Source: an uncultured Flavobacteriales bacterium (GTDB lineage: Bacteria; Bacteroidota; Bacteroidia; Palsa-965). From it: DNA of 7,820 bases. Positions 1-5,915 of this stretch are shown here, piece after piece. The position numbers and the translations under genes are program-made. The first letter of the stretch is position 1, and every line of letters starts with the position of its first letter. Location: the NCBI GenBank assembly GCA_946478675.1, contig CAMLEF010000220.1, positions 1 through 7,820 on the forward strand, in the 5' to 3' direction. The notes below the pieces were generated by a model. It saw only the letters and a program-made list of their open reading frames with translations. It was not told the DNA's origin and searched no databases.

Positions 1-249
1 TTCCAGATGGTCGTATGGACGATCGTGTTCGGGTTCTTCTTCATCCGCACCGTCATCGCGGAAAACGTCATGCCGCAGTTCTCGAACAACGAGCTCATCC
101 TGATGGGCATCAGCGGCGGCGCTTATCTCGGCCTGAAGATTCCCGAGCAGAAAACCACCGCGCCCGACAACAACCAGGGCAACCCGCAGAATGCTGTAGA
201 TAATAACAACAACAACAACAACAACAATCCGCCCGCAGGACAGCAGTAG
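1..249 (+). CDS. C-terminal fragment of a membrane protein with Asn-rich tail
   Basis: The frame is open from the first base, so this is the 3' end of a gene that begins outside the window; 82 residues are visible before the TAG stop. The fragment starts with a hydrophobic stretch (visible residues about 3-20, rich in V, I, F) that looks like a transmembrane helix. A short polar loop follows (around NVMPQFSNNELI), then a second, weaker glycine-rich hydrophobic stretch (LMGISGGAYLGL). The tail is hydrophilic and low in complexity (P, D, N, Q), including nine consecutive asparagines encoded at 202-228, then PPAGQQ. The tail is probably a flexible extension after the last membrane segment. I do not recognise the family. 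The gene converges on the lipoprotein gene at 330-986, and the two share a hairpin terminator. Confidence 0.75.
   Translation, partial: FQMVVWTIVFGFFFIRTVIAENVMPQFSNNELILMGISGGAYLGLKIPEQKTTAPDNNQGNPQNAVDNNNNNNNNNPPAGQQ
202..228 (+). repeat. Trinucleotide (AAC) microsatellite encoding poly-Asn
   Basis: Nine Asn codons in a row: AAT, seven AAC, AAT. The seven pure AAC units lie at 205-225. Slippage here would change tail length in frame without breaking the reading frame. Confidence 0.9.
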
Positions 250-275
250 AAACGGAATATATCCGAATAAAAAAC

Positions 276-307
276 GAAGTCCGAAGTGATCACTCGCTTC
301 GGACTTC
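276..307. terminator. Bidirectional intrinsic terminator between convergent genes
   Basis: Left arm GAAGTCCGAAG (276-286) pairs perfectly with CTTCGGACTTC (297-307). Three further pairs, one of them G-U, close a four-base loop, TCAC (290-293). On + the stem is followed closely by five Ts (311-315). On - the six As at 269-274 become a T run right after the stem. It therefore suits both the membrane protein gene ending at 249 and the lipoprotein gene ending at 330. Confidence 0.9.
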
Positions 308-329
308 TGCTTTTTACAAACCGCTGAAA

Positions 330-986
330 TTACTTCGACTTTTTAGTGCCACCCGTTGATGAGCTTTGCGGGTTGCCGGAAGGTGCAGTAGTTCCCGTCG
401 GTTGGTCCTGCTGATTTCCTTTTTCAATGATATCATTCAGCAGGAGGCTGTCCGGTTTGCCGACGTACTCGATCAGCACTTTCGACTGGTCGGCGTACGA
501 GCTCTTCGGGTAATTGTCGATGACATACTGGTAGAGCTGCTTCGCGCGGTCGGCGCCGTGATTGACGTCTTCGAGATACGAATCGTAAATGAAAGCGGCC
601 ACGAAGCAGGCGTCGGCATATTTCGGGTAGCCTTTGTATTTGCCGATGATCGTTTCGAGATAAACGGCGGCCTGCTGGTAGTTACGCATGCCCTGCGCGA
701 TGTCGGCGGCGCGGAAATAATATTCCGGCGTCATCGAATCGTTCGGGTAATTCACGGTGAAGTCGCTGTAGGCGCGTAATGCATCGCCGGCGAGCTTCAT
801 GTCCATCACGTTGCTTTTGCTGCTGCGGAGTTTCGTCTCAGCTGCAACGACTGCATCGTAATACTTCTGGCGCGCCTGGACCTTTACGATGCTGTCTTGT
901 TTTGCTTTCTCGGCAGCCTTGTCCTGCTCCGACTGGCAGGCAACGAGAAACAGCAGGGCGACCGGGAGAAAAAGCAGTTTTTTCAT
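330..986 (-). CDS. Lipoprotein with TPR-like helical repeats
   Basis: 218 residues. The N-terminus is a lipoprotein signal peptide: MKK, a hydrophobic core, then a lipobox LVAC with the acylated cysteine at residue 17. A short charged helix (about 20-55) follows. Residues about 65-180 form helical pairs with TPR-like spacing and aromatic/alanine packing, such as AYSDFTVNYPND (72-83), EYYFRAADIAQGMRNYQQAAVYLETII (88-114), YADACFVAAFIYD (123-135) and AKQLYQYVIDNYPKSSYAD (148-166). This resembles BamD/YbgF-type TPRs, but the protein is shorter than BamD and I do not call it BamD. The last 28 residues are a Gln/Ser/Thr/Gly-rich tail ending KKSK. It lies 36 bases downstream of def on the same strand, so co-transcription is likely. 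No Shine-Dalgarno or TATCTTTG box precedes its ATG. A def/TPR-protein neighbourhood is something I recall from other Bacteroidota. The role is unknown; periplasmic protein-protein scaffolding is an inference. Confidence 0.88.
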   Translation of the reverse strand: MKKLLFLPVALLFLVACQSEQDKAAEKAKQDSIVKVQARQKYYDAVVAAETKLRSSKSNVMDMKLAGDALRAYSDFTVNYPNDSMTPEYYFRAADIAQGMRNYQQAAVYLETIIGKYKGYPKYADACFVAAFIYDSYLEDVNHGADRAKQLYQYVIDNYPKSSYADQSKVLIEYVGKPDSLLLNDIIEKGNQQDQPTGTTAPSGNPQSSSTGGTKKSK

Positions 987-1022
987 AGGTAAAAGAGGGG
1001 TGAAGTAACAGGGGATATTGGC

Positions 1023-1595
1023 TTATTTGACGGGGAATTTCATTTTGTAATCGACATTGATCTTTCCTTTGGTAATGTCGTTGAGCTTGCCCTGCAGCAG
1101 GCGTTTGCGCAGCGGGCTGATGCGATCGGTGAAGAGCTTGCCATCGATGTGATCGTATTCGTGCTGGATGATGCGCGCGGCGATGCCTTCAAAGGTTTGC
1201 TTGTGCTCCTTGAAATTTTCATCCTGGTAACGGATCACGATCTTCGGCTTGCGCAGCACGTCTTCGCGGATCTTCGGAATGCTGAGGCAGCCTTCGTTGA
1301 ATTTCCATTCGGTGCCTTCTTCCTTCTCGATCTTCGCGTTGATGAACACCTGCTTGAAATCGCCCAATGCCGCTTCTTCTTCGGTTTCGGCATCCTCCGC
1401 GAACGGAGCGCCGTCGACAATGAACAGCCGGATGGATTTTCCGATCTGCGGCGCCGCCAGCCCGACTCCTTTGGCGTTGTACATCGTGTCGTACATGTCG
1501 GAAATCAGTTTCTCGAGGCCCGGATAATCTTGGTCGATATCCACAGCCACTTTTTTCAGCACGGGGTCTCCGTAGGCAACAATGGGAAGAATCAT
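1023..1595 (-). CDS. def: Peptide deformylase
   Basis: Removes the N-formyl group from the initiator methionine of nascent proteins; a cytosolic metalloenzyme acting at the ribosome. All three signature motifs are present: GVGLAAPQ (43-50), EGCLS (101-105) and HEYDH (145-149). The expected metal ligands are C103, H145 and H149, with E146 as the catalytic acid/base. An acidic insert (about 66-79, EDAETEEEAA) between motifs 1 and 2 fits forms I recall from Bacteroidota. The length is 190 residues from the ATG at 1595. The frame stays open upstream to 1709, but that extension reads through the intergenic octamer element, has no deformylase character, and includes a promoter-like box. MILPIVAYGDP is also the normal N-terminus of the family. 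The gene lies downstream of ruvX and upstream of the lipoprotein gene on the same strand. Confidence 0.97.
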   Translation of the reverse strand: MILPIVAYGDPVLKKVAVDIDQDYPGLEKLISDMYDTMYNAKGVGLAAPQIGKSIRLFIVDGAPFAEDAETEEEAALGDFKQVFINAKIEKEEGTEWKFNEGCLSIPKIREDVLRKPKIVIRYQDENFKEHKQTFEGIAARIIQHEYDHIDGKLFTDRISPLRKRLLQGKLNDITKGKINVDYKMKFPVK

Positions 1596-1600
1596 GAATA

Positions 1601-1608
1601 CAAAGATA
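1601..1608 (-). promoter_or_regulatory. Bacteroidota -7 type promoter box before def
   Basis: The minus strand reads TATCTTTG, a full match to the known Bacteroidota -7 consensus TAnnTTTG, with only five bases (TATTC) before the def ATG. I see no clear TTTG-type -33 element 19-21 bases further upstream. Transcription from it would start at or next to the start codon. Confidence 0.65.
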
Positions 1609-1686
1609 ATTTGCTTTCTGTAACGATCGGAGGGAGGGGAGCCGCGGGGGCGAAATATGCCGGTGTGCTGATGTGCCGATATGCCG

Positions 1687-1720
1687 ATGCCCGCGGAATG
1701 CCGGCGCACATTGAAAAATT
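1687..1720 (+). repeat. Core repeat, copy 1 (34 bases, 33 identical to copy 2)
   Basis: This begins ATGCCCGCGG, contains the near-palindrome ATGCCGGCGCAC, and ends TTGAAAAATT. Copy 2 is at 7409-7442 in the same orientation, with one difference (G at 1693, C at 7415). Both copies sit at the inner edge of the left octamer array of their element. Confidence 0.9.
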
Positions 1721-1737
1721 CAATGATTCAAAAACTC

Positions 1738-1764
1738 AAATATTCCTTAACGGAGAGAATATTT
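1738..1764. repeat. Central hairpin of element 1
   Basis: AAATATTC (1738-1745) is an exact inverted match to GAATATTT (1757-1764) with an 11-base loop. Around it, TCAATGATTCAAAAA (1720-1734) pairs 14 of 15 with 1785-1799, so the hairpin sits at the centre of nested dyads. Confidence 0.7.
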
Positions 1765-1851
1765 CCTGCAAAAGAATTTTGGAATTTTTGAATGATTGAG
1801 TGCGGGAAGCCGGTGCGCATCGGCATATCAGCAAATCGGCATATTGGCACA

Positions 1852-2262
1852 TTACTTCGATGCCATATAGGACTGCAGAATGATCGTCGCGCTGATCTCG
1901 TCGATGAGGGCTTTGTCGCGGCGGTCTTTTTTCTTCAGGCCGGAATCGATCATCGTCTGGAACGCCATCTTCGAAGTGAAGCGTTCGTCGACGCGGGCAA
2001 TTTTTTTGGAGGGGAATTTTTTCGCCAGCTGCTTCACGAATGCTTCGACGTGCGCGGTGGCGTCGGTGGCGGTCCCGTTCATGCGTTTCGGTTCCCCGAC
2101 GACAATCGTTTCGACGTCTTCTTTGGCGAAATAATTTTCGAGAAACGCCAGGAGGTCTTTGCTGTGCACCGTCGTCAGGCCGTTCGCGATGATCTGCAGC
2201 GGGTCACTGACGGCAATTCCGCAGCGTTTGGTTCCGTAGTCGATGGCGAGCAGTCGTGGCAT
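1852..2262 (-). CDS. ruvX: RuvX/YqgF family RNase H-fold nuclease (putative Holliday junction resolvase)
   Basis: 136 residues, the usual length for this single-domain RNase H-fold family. Recognisable motifs are LAIDYGTKRCGIAV (5-18, with the first acidic residue D8), VVGEPKRMNGT (54-64), DERFTS (92-97) and DEISATIILQSYM (121-133, with the last acidic residue D121). YqgF members are annotated as Holliday junction resolvases and in E. coli are linked to 16S rRNA 5' processing; the sequence does not say which role applies here. The ATG at 2262 is preceded four bases upstream by TATCTTTA. The stop codon lies inside the right octamer array of element 1. It diverges from dapD across 93 bases and is the first gene of a probable ruvX-def-lipoprotein group, though def has its own promoter-like box. 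Confidence 0.94.
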   Translation of the reverse strand: MPRLLAIDYGTKRCGIAVSDPLQIIANGLTTVHSKDLLAFLENYFAKEDVETIVVGEPKRMNGTATDATAHVEAFVKQLAKKFPSKKIARVDERFTSKMAFQTMIDSGLKKKDRRDKALIDEISATIILQSYMASK

Positions 2263-2266
2263 GCGG

Positions 2267-2274
2267 TAAAGATA
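2267..2274 (-). promoter_or_regulatory. Probable -7 type promoter box before ruvX
   Basis: The minus strand reads TATCTTTA, one base off TAnnTTTG, four bases before the ruvX ATG. The position matches that of the full-consensus boxes before def and cca. Confidence 0.5.
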
Positions 2275-2340
2275 GTTTGAAAAAAATGCTTTGCGGCCCT
2301 ATGCTGCAACTGTTCCGCCTTCGCATTTCCCCGAAAATCC

Positions 2341-2348
2341 GATCTTCG
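2341..2348 (+). promoter_or_regulatory. Weak -7 like box before dapD
   Basis: GATCTTCG lies seven bases before the dapD ATG. It differs from TATCTTTG at two positions and is followed by GCGG, as is the cca box. It is supported mainly by position, so the call is tentative. Confidence 0.3.
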
Positions 2349-2355
2349 CGGAACT

Positions 2356-3174
2356 ATGAGCCAACAGCTGAAAACGACCATCGAAGCGGCCTGGAACGAC
2401 CGCAGCCTGCTGAGCGATCCGAATACGATCGAAGCGATCAACACCGTCATCGAAGCGCTCGACAAAGGACGCCTGCGCGTTGCGGAGCCTGCCGGCGATC
2501 AGTGGCAGGTGAACGATTGGGTGAAGAAAGCCGTCATCCTCTATTTTCCCATCCGCAAGATGGAGACGATCGAAGTCGGCCCGATGGAGTTTCACGATAA
2601 AATGGCGCTGAAGAGAGACTATGCTTCACTCGGCGTGCGTGTCGTTCCGCATGCGATCGCACGTTACGGAGCGTTCCTCGCGAAAGGCGTCATCATGATG
2701 CCGAGCTACGTAAACATCGGCGCGTTCGTCGACAGCGGCACGATGGTAGACACCTGGGCCACGGTCGGTTCCTGCGCGCAGATCGGCAAAGACGTTCACC
2801 TGAGCGGCGGCGTGGGCATTGGCGGTGTGCTGGAGCCCGTGCAGGCAGCGCCCGTCATCATCGAAGACGGTTGCTTCGTCGGCTCGCGCTGCATCGTGGT
2901 GGAAGGCTGCCGCGTCGGGAAAGAAGCGGTGCTCGGCGCCAACGTCGTGCTCACCGGCTCTACGAAGATCATCGACGTGACCGGCGAAAAACCGGTGGAA
3001 TACAAAGGCTACGTACCGCCGCGCTCGGTGGTGATTCCCGGCAGCTACGCGAAAAAATTTGCGGCCGGCGAATACAACGTTCCCTGCGCGCTCATCATCG
3101 GGCAACGAAAAGAATCGACCGACCTGAAAACTTCGCTGAACAATGCGCTGCGCGAATACGATGTGGCGGTGTAA
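2356..3174 (+). CDS. dapD: 2,3,4,5-tetrahydropyridine-2,6-dicarboxylate N-succinyltransferase
   Basis: Transfers succinyl from succinyl-CoA to tetrahydrodipicolinate in the succinylase branch of the diaminopimelate/lysine pathway, which feeds peptidoglycan and protein synthesis; cytosolic. The 272-residue length is typical of the family. The N-terminal helical domain (1-95) includes KKAVILYFPIRKM (57-69). A left-handed beta-helix of hexapeptide repeats follows (about 105-230). The signature run starting MVDTWATVGSCAQIG (130-144) continues through the HLSGGVGIGG loop (148-157). EDGCFVGSRCIVVEGCRVG (170-188) adds further turns, and VPPRSVVIPGS (220-230) ends the helix. Use of this gene implies the succinylase route rather than direct aminotransfer by DapL, although the other pathway genes are not in the window. 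The gene is divergent from ruvX, and its last 14 bases overlap the start of the next gene. Confidence 0.98.
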   Translation: MSQQLKTTIEAAWNDRSLLSDPNTIEAINTVIEALDKGRLRVAEPAGDQWQVNDWVKKAVILYFPIRKMETIEVGPMEFHDKMALKRDYASLGVRVVPHAIARYGAFLAKGVIMMPSYVNIGAFVDSGTMVDTWATVGSCAQIGKDVHLSGGVGIGGVLEPVQAAPVIIEDGCFVGSRCIVVEGCRVGKEAVLGANVVLTGSTKIIDVTGEKPVEYKGYVPPRSVVIPGSYAKKFAAGEYNVPCALIIGQRKESTDLKTSLNNALREYDVAV

Positions 3175-4330
3175 GCTGCTGCTGCTGTTTTTCATCCTGC
3201 CGTTGCTGTCGTTTGCGCAGCAGCCGCAGGATTCTGCGTTTTTTGTGAAGAATGCTAACTGTCTTCTGCAGTTGCTGCCTGATGAGTTTCTGCCACCTTT
3301 CCCGGACGTACGCGACACCTTTCTTCATCACTGCGATGCGAGGCGCGGTATCCATGAGCAAACAATCACGCATTACCTGGTCACGGACCGGGGTACGAAG
3401 AAAGATTCCCTGCTGCTCTCCACCGGCGTATATCATTATGATGATGAAGCACGACTGGACGGTTTCGATATTTTCAATCCCGGCGATCACGAATCCAGCC
3501 TGCATTTCGATGCGAGATATCTTACCGGCATACGGCCTTCCGTGTTTATTCTCAAACGAAAAGGCAAGACTGTTTCGCTTGATACAGTAAAATACAGTTA
3601 CAACAATAGCGGGTTGGTGTCCAGTGTTACATGGAGGCACATCTCTCAGAAGCAGGATACAACGTATACGCAGCACTGGCTGTATGACGGCAAACACCAG
3701 CTCGTAGTGTTGGAAAACGGCCACTACGGAAACAGGACGGGCACTTTTACTTACGCTTACAATGAACGTGGCGATGTCGTACAACGCAACTTCCTTCTTC
3801 GTGAAAACGGTGCCGTGCTGGCTACGGATACGCTGATCTACACGTGGGCAGATTCTTTAAAACAGCAGCTTAAGGTGCAGCACAAACTTCGTTTTATCGG
3901 TCATTCGGATTGGCTCCTGCTGGAAGAGCTCCAGGCTTTTTACACGAACAGCAAATTGACCTATTATCGCTCGCCGTTTTCATTGGGAAAAGATATTGGG
4001 ATAATGCTTGAGCCCGGAGAGGAATTAAAACTGGAGTATACGCCCAAAGGCAAGCGCGTGTTGGAGACGTACACCGCCTTCGAAGGAAATCGTGTGAGGC
4101 GTGTCAACTATTATTACGATGCCGCTCAACTTTGTGACTCCGTGAATTATTACCTGCTGGACAACACGGAAAAGCATCCGCAAACCCGCAAGACGGCGTA
4201 CACGTTAAAGTTTTATGACAGCAAGGAGCACCTCCCACTGAAAAGAGAAACATTCACTGTGCCGATTGTTTCGCGGAGAAAAAAGACCACGCCTCCATCG
4301 GTTGATGTTTGGCTTTATAAGTGGGATTAA
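3161..4330 (+). CDS. Secreted protein of unknown function with degenerate YD-like repeats
   Basis: 389 residues from the ATG at 3161. This start gives a textbook signal peptide (positive MWRCK, long Leu/Phe core, SFA then QQ), cleaved by signal peptidase I probably after residue 19. An ATG at 3143 would only add six residues ahead of it. The mature part is rich in beta-strand sequence with recurring Tyr/Asp-centred motifs: YHYDDEARL (91-99), YSYNNSGLV (145-153), WLYDGKHQL (173-181), YAYNERGDV (198-206), EYTPKGKRV (292-300) and YYYDAAQL (317-324). These recall the YD repeats of RHS-type proteins but are sparse and divergent. There is no lipobox and no obvious sorting domain, so the protein is likely periplasmic or released. 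It overlaps dapD by 14 bases in another frame and is probably co-transcribed with it. Hand counts of two 60-base samples gave 45-50% GC against 65% in one dapD sample, which may reflect weaker constraint or acquisition. I do not recognise a named family. Confidence 0.85.
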   Translation: MWRCKLLLLFFILPLLSFAQQPQDSAFFVKNANCLLQLLPDEFLPPFPDVRDTFLHHCDARRGIHEQTITHYLVTDRGTKKDSLLLSTGVYHYDDEARLDGFDIFNPGDHESSLHFDARYLTGIRPSVFILKRKGKTVSLDTVKYSYNNSGLVSSVTWRHISQKQDTTYTQHWLYDGKHQLVVLENGHYGNRTGTFTYAYNERGDVVQRNFLLRENGAVLATDTLIYTWADSLKQQLKVQHKLRFIGHSDWLLLEELQAFYTNSKLTYYRSPFSLGKDIGIMLEPGEELKLEYTPKGKRVLETYTAFEGNRVRRVNYYYDAAQLCDSVNYYLLDNTEKHPQTRKTAYTLKFYDSKEHLPLKRETFTVPIVSRRKKTTPPSVDVWLYKWD

Positions 4331-4350
4331 TACAGAGCGGGCTTTCCGGT

Positions 4351-4358
4351 TATCTTTG
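4351..4358 (+). promoter_or_regulatory. Bacteroidota -7 type promoter box before the glycosyltransferase
   Basis: TATCTTTG, a full match to TAnnTTTG, lies ten bases before the TTG at 4369 and 20 bases after the stop of the preceding gene. It supports a separate promoter and an internal start well downstream of the first ATG in frame (4321). No clear -33 element is seen. Confidence 0.65.
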
Positions 4359-4368
4359 TAAAACCGCC

Positions 4369-5352
4369 TTGAAAAAAATCCTGCTCATACAAACCGCCTT
4401 CACCGGCGACGTCGTGCTCGCTACACCGGTGGCGGAAAAGCTGCACCAGTATTACCCGGAAGCGGAGATCGATTTTATTGTCCGCAAAGGCAATGAAAGC
4501 CTCTTCACCGGCCACCCGTTCATCCGCGAGGTGATGGTGCTCGATAAAAAGGAGAAATACAAAAGCCTTTTCTCCCTGCTGAAACGCATCCGTCGCAGGA
4601 AGTACGATCTCGTGGTGACCATGCATCGCTTCGGTACTTCGGGTCTGCTCACCGCATTTTCCGGCGCGAAAGAAAAGATCGGCTTCGACAAGAATCCGTT
4701 CGCGATGTTCTTCACGCGGAAGATCACGCACGAGATCGGCACTGGCAAGCACGAGGTGAAACGCAATCTCGAATTGATCGAACACCTCACGGATACGCAT
4801 ACGCAGCGCCCGCGCCTGTACCCGACGGAGGCTGACCTCAAGAATATTTCCTTCTACAAAAGCAAAGGCCCGTACGTCTGTTTCGCGCCGACTTCCGTCT
4901 GGTTCACGAAGCAATGGCCGAAGGAGAAATGGGTGGCGCTGGCGAAAATGATCCCGGCGAAATTCCAGGTGTTTCTTCTTGGCGGGCCCGGCGATAAAAA
5001 ACATTGCGACGACATCGTGCGTATGGCAGGCATTCCGAACGTCACGAACCTTTGCGGACAGCTGAGCTATTTGCAATCGGCGGCGCTGATGGAAGGCGCG
5101 GTGATGAATTACGTGAACGATTCCGCGCCGATGCATTTCGCTTCCGCGATGAACGCGCCCGTTACGGCGATCTATTGCTCAACGGTACCGGCGTTCGGTT
5201 TCGGCCCGCTTTCCGAAAGAAGCATCGTGGTGGAAACCGATGAAAAGCTGAGCTGCCGTCCCTGCGGATTGCACGGCTACCGCGAATGCCCGGAGCTGCA
5301 TTTCAAGTGCGCCCTTACGATCGACGTGAAAAAAGTAATGGGCGACCTGTAA
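4369..5352 (+). CDS. Glycosyltransferase family 9 (heptosyltransferase-like), probable TTG start
   Basis: 327 residues from TTG (MKKILLIQTAFTGD). GT9 enzymes such as WaaF/WaaC transfer heptose from ADP-heptose to LPS core at the cytoplasmic face of the inner membrane; the exact donor and acceptor cannot be read here. The GT-B fold signatures are present: the N-terminal strand and loop IQTAFTGDVVLATP (7-20), the mid-protein APTSVWFTKQWP (173-184) that opens the C-terminal domain, LLGGPGD (203-209), and the donor-site motif NDSAPMHFASAM (250-261), followed by a Pro and the ST-P-FGFGPLS stretch (271-282). A Cys-rich tail (CRPC 296-299, C307, C314) could bind a metal or form disulfides. The ATG at 4321 would add 16 residues, but they overlap the previous stop and the promoter-like box, and KKILLIQ is the expected N-terminus of the family. 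The gene converges on the DinB-like gene with a 19-base gap and no clear terminator. Confidence 0.92.
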   Translation: MKKILLIQTAFTGDVVLATPVAEKLHQYYPEAEIDFIVRKGNESLFTGHPFIREVMVLDKKEKYKSLFSLLKRIRRRKYDLVVTMHRFGTSGLLTAFSGAKEKIGFDKNPFAMFFTRKITHEIGTGKHEVKRNLELIEHLTDTHTQRPRLYPTEADLKNISFYKSKGPYVCFAPTSVWFTKQWPKEKWVALAKMIPAKFQVFLLGGPGDKKHCDDIVRMAGIPNVTNLCGQLSYLQSAALMEGAVMNYVNDSAPMHFASAMNAPVTAIYCSTVPAFGFGPLSERSIVVETDEKLSCRPCGLHGYRECPELHFKCALTIDVKKVMGDL

Positions 5353-5371
5353 GGAACAGCATCGCCTCCCG

Positions 5372-5839
5372 TTACTTTTTCCGCACGAGCTGTTTCAGCA
5401 GCGCGATTTGCCCGAGATGATAATGCAAATGCTCGATCATGCCGGCGATGTTGCGGTAATACGTGCCGTATTTTTTCTCCGTAAAATTTTCTTCCAGCTT
5501 GCTGTCCGGCAATGCTTCGATGAGCTTCGCCAGCTCTTCCGCATTATTCCACGCCTCTTGCTGCAACGCGATCCATTCTTCCTGCGAATGCAATTCCGGG
5601 TGACGGAAACTGAGCTCGTCTTTTGCATCGAGCGCACCGCCCTTCAGCACGTTCAGCTGCACACCGACATAATAGGTCGAGTGATAAAACAGCGTGAGGA
5701 TCGTGTTGAAGCTGTCCACTTTCGTTGTCGCTTCCTGCCAGGTCACGTCCGACAATTGATCTTTCAGGTTCGACCACGTCCAGTTGCCGCCGAAGTGTAC
5801 GTCGCGGAGATGTTTGGCCAGTTGTGCGGTGAGATTCAT
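5372..5839 (-). CDS. DinB-like four-helix-bundle protein
   Basis: 155 residues, a usual length for DinB/YfiT-like proteins. These are four-helix bundles that bind a divalent metal through three histidines; many members are thiol transferases or of unknown function. Here FYHSTYY supplies H53, and EHLHYHLGQIALLKQL supplies H137 and H141 (with H139 between), giving the usual H...HxxxH arrangement. The early part, HFGGNWTWSNLKDQL (15-29), resembles the first-helix region of family members that I recall as annotated DUF1572 or DinB. There is no signal peptide, so it is likely cytosolic. Its start lies 76 bases from the divergent cca start; a degenerate -7 like sequence (TAGGTTAG, minus strand, 5844-5851) precedes it. 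Despite the name, nothing links it to E. coli DinB (DNA polymerase IV). Confidence 0.86.
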   Translation of the reverse strand: MNLTAQLAKHLRDVHFGGNWTWSNLKDQLSDVTWQEATTKVDSFNTILTLFYHSTYYVGVQLNVLKGGALDAKDELSFRHPELHSQEEWIALQQEAWNNAEELAKLIEALPDSKLEENFTEKKYGTYYRNIAGMIEHLHYHLGQIALLKQLVRKK

Positions 5840-5901
5840 TTGGCTAACCTACGAAAGGAAAACGATTCGGCGCGAAGCGGATCGAACGTTGAACATTGAG
5901 T

Positions 5902-5909
5902 TATCTTTG
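5902..5909 (+). promoter_or_regulatory. Bacteroidota -7 type promoter box before cca
   Basis: TATCTTTG, a full match to TAnnTTTG, lies six bases before the ATG at 5916. It fixes the cca start there rather than at the upstream in-frame ATG (5784), which lies inside the opposite-strand DinB-like gene. TTG occurs at 5889-5891 and 5896-5898, but too close to be a -33 element. Confidence 0.68.
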
Positions 5910-5915
5910 CGGCCA

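Larger units (their letters stand above)
1657..1854. repeat. Intergenic element 1: inverted arrays of 8-base units around a shared core
   Basis: The element fills most of the 256-base ruvX-def gap. The left outer array (1657-1688) holds four 8-base units of form NTGCYRAT, including GTGCTGAT (1665-1672), GTGCCGAT (1673-1680) and ATGCCGAT (1681-1688). The right outer array (1819-1854) has the complementary form ATYRGCAN: ATCGGCAT at 1819 and 1835, ATCAGCAA at 1827, ATTGGCAC at 1843, then ATTA. GATATGCCGATGC (1678-1690) is an exact inverted match to 1817-1829. Inside lie the 34-base core (1687-1720), AT-rich 8-base units (1710-1746 and, inverted, 1771-1802), and a central hairpin. The right array runs into the ruvX stop codon (1852-1854). 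It encodes nothing convincing. Function is unknown: it could be a mobile or extragenic repeat, a transcript 3' structure, or a protein-binding array. Confidence 0.75.

Noticed and set aside
1015..1022. ATATTGGC next to the def stop, equal to eight bases found in element 1
   Set aside because: A single unit with no array or core nearby; a chance match is enough to explain it.
1596..1709. In-frame N-terminal extension of def (38 residues)
   Set aside because: It reads through the octamer element and the promoter-like box, looks unlike any deformylase, and MILPIVAYGDP is the usual family N-terminus.
1149..1799. 216-residue open frame on + opposite def
   Set aside because: Antisense shadow of a clear def gene in GC-rich DNA; His/Arg/Phe-rich translation with no domain signs, and its end runs through the repeat element.
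2626..3784. Minus-strand open frames (230 and 229 residues) opposite dapD and the secreted protein
   Set aside because: Composition is typical of antisense frames, with no recognisable motifs, while the + strand genes are well supported.
4327..5136. 269-residue open frame on - opposite the GT9 gene
   Set aside because: His/Arg-rich shadow of a gene with clear GT-B motifs.
5350..5376. Possible terminator between the GT9 gene and the DinB-like gene
   Set aside because: Only a 4-5 base stem (GTAA/TTAC) with interruptions; not convincing.
5784..5915. In-frame N-terminal extension of cca (44 residues)
   Set aside because: It lies partly inside the opposite-strand DinB-like gene and across the -7 box; the family N-terminus fits the ATG at 5916.
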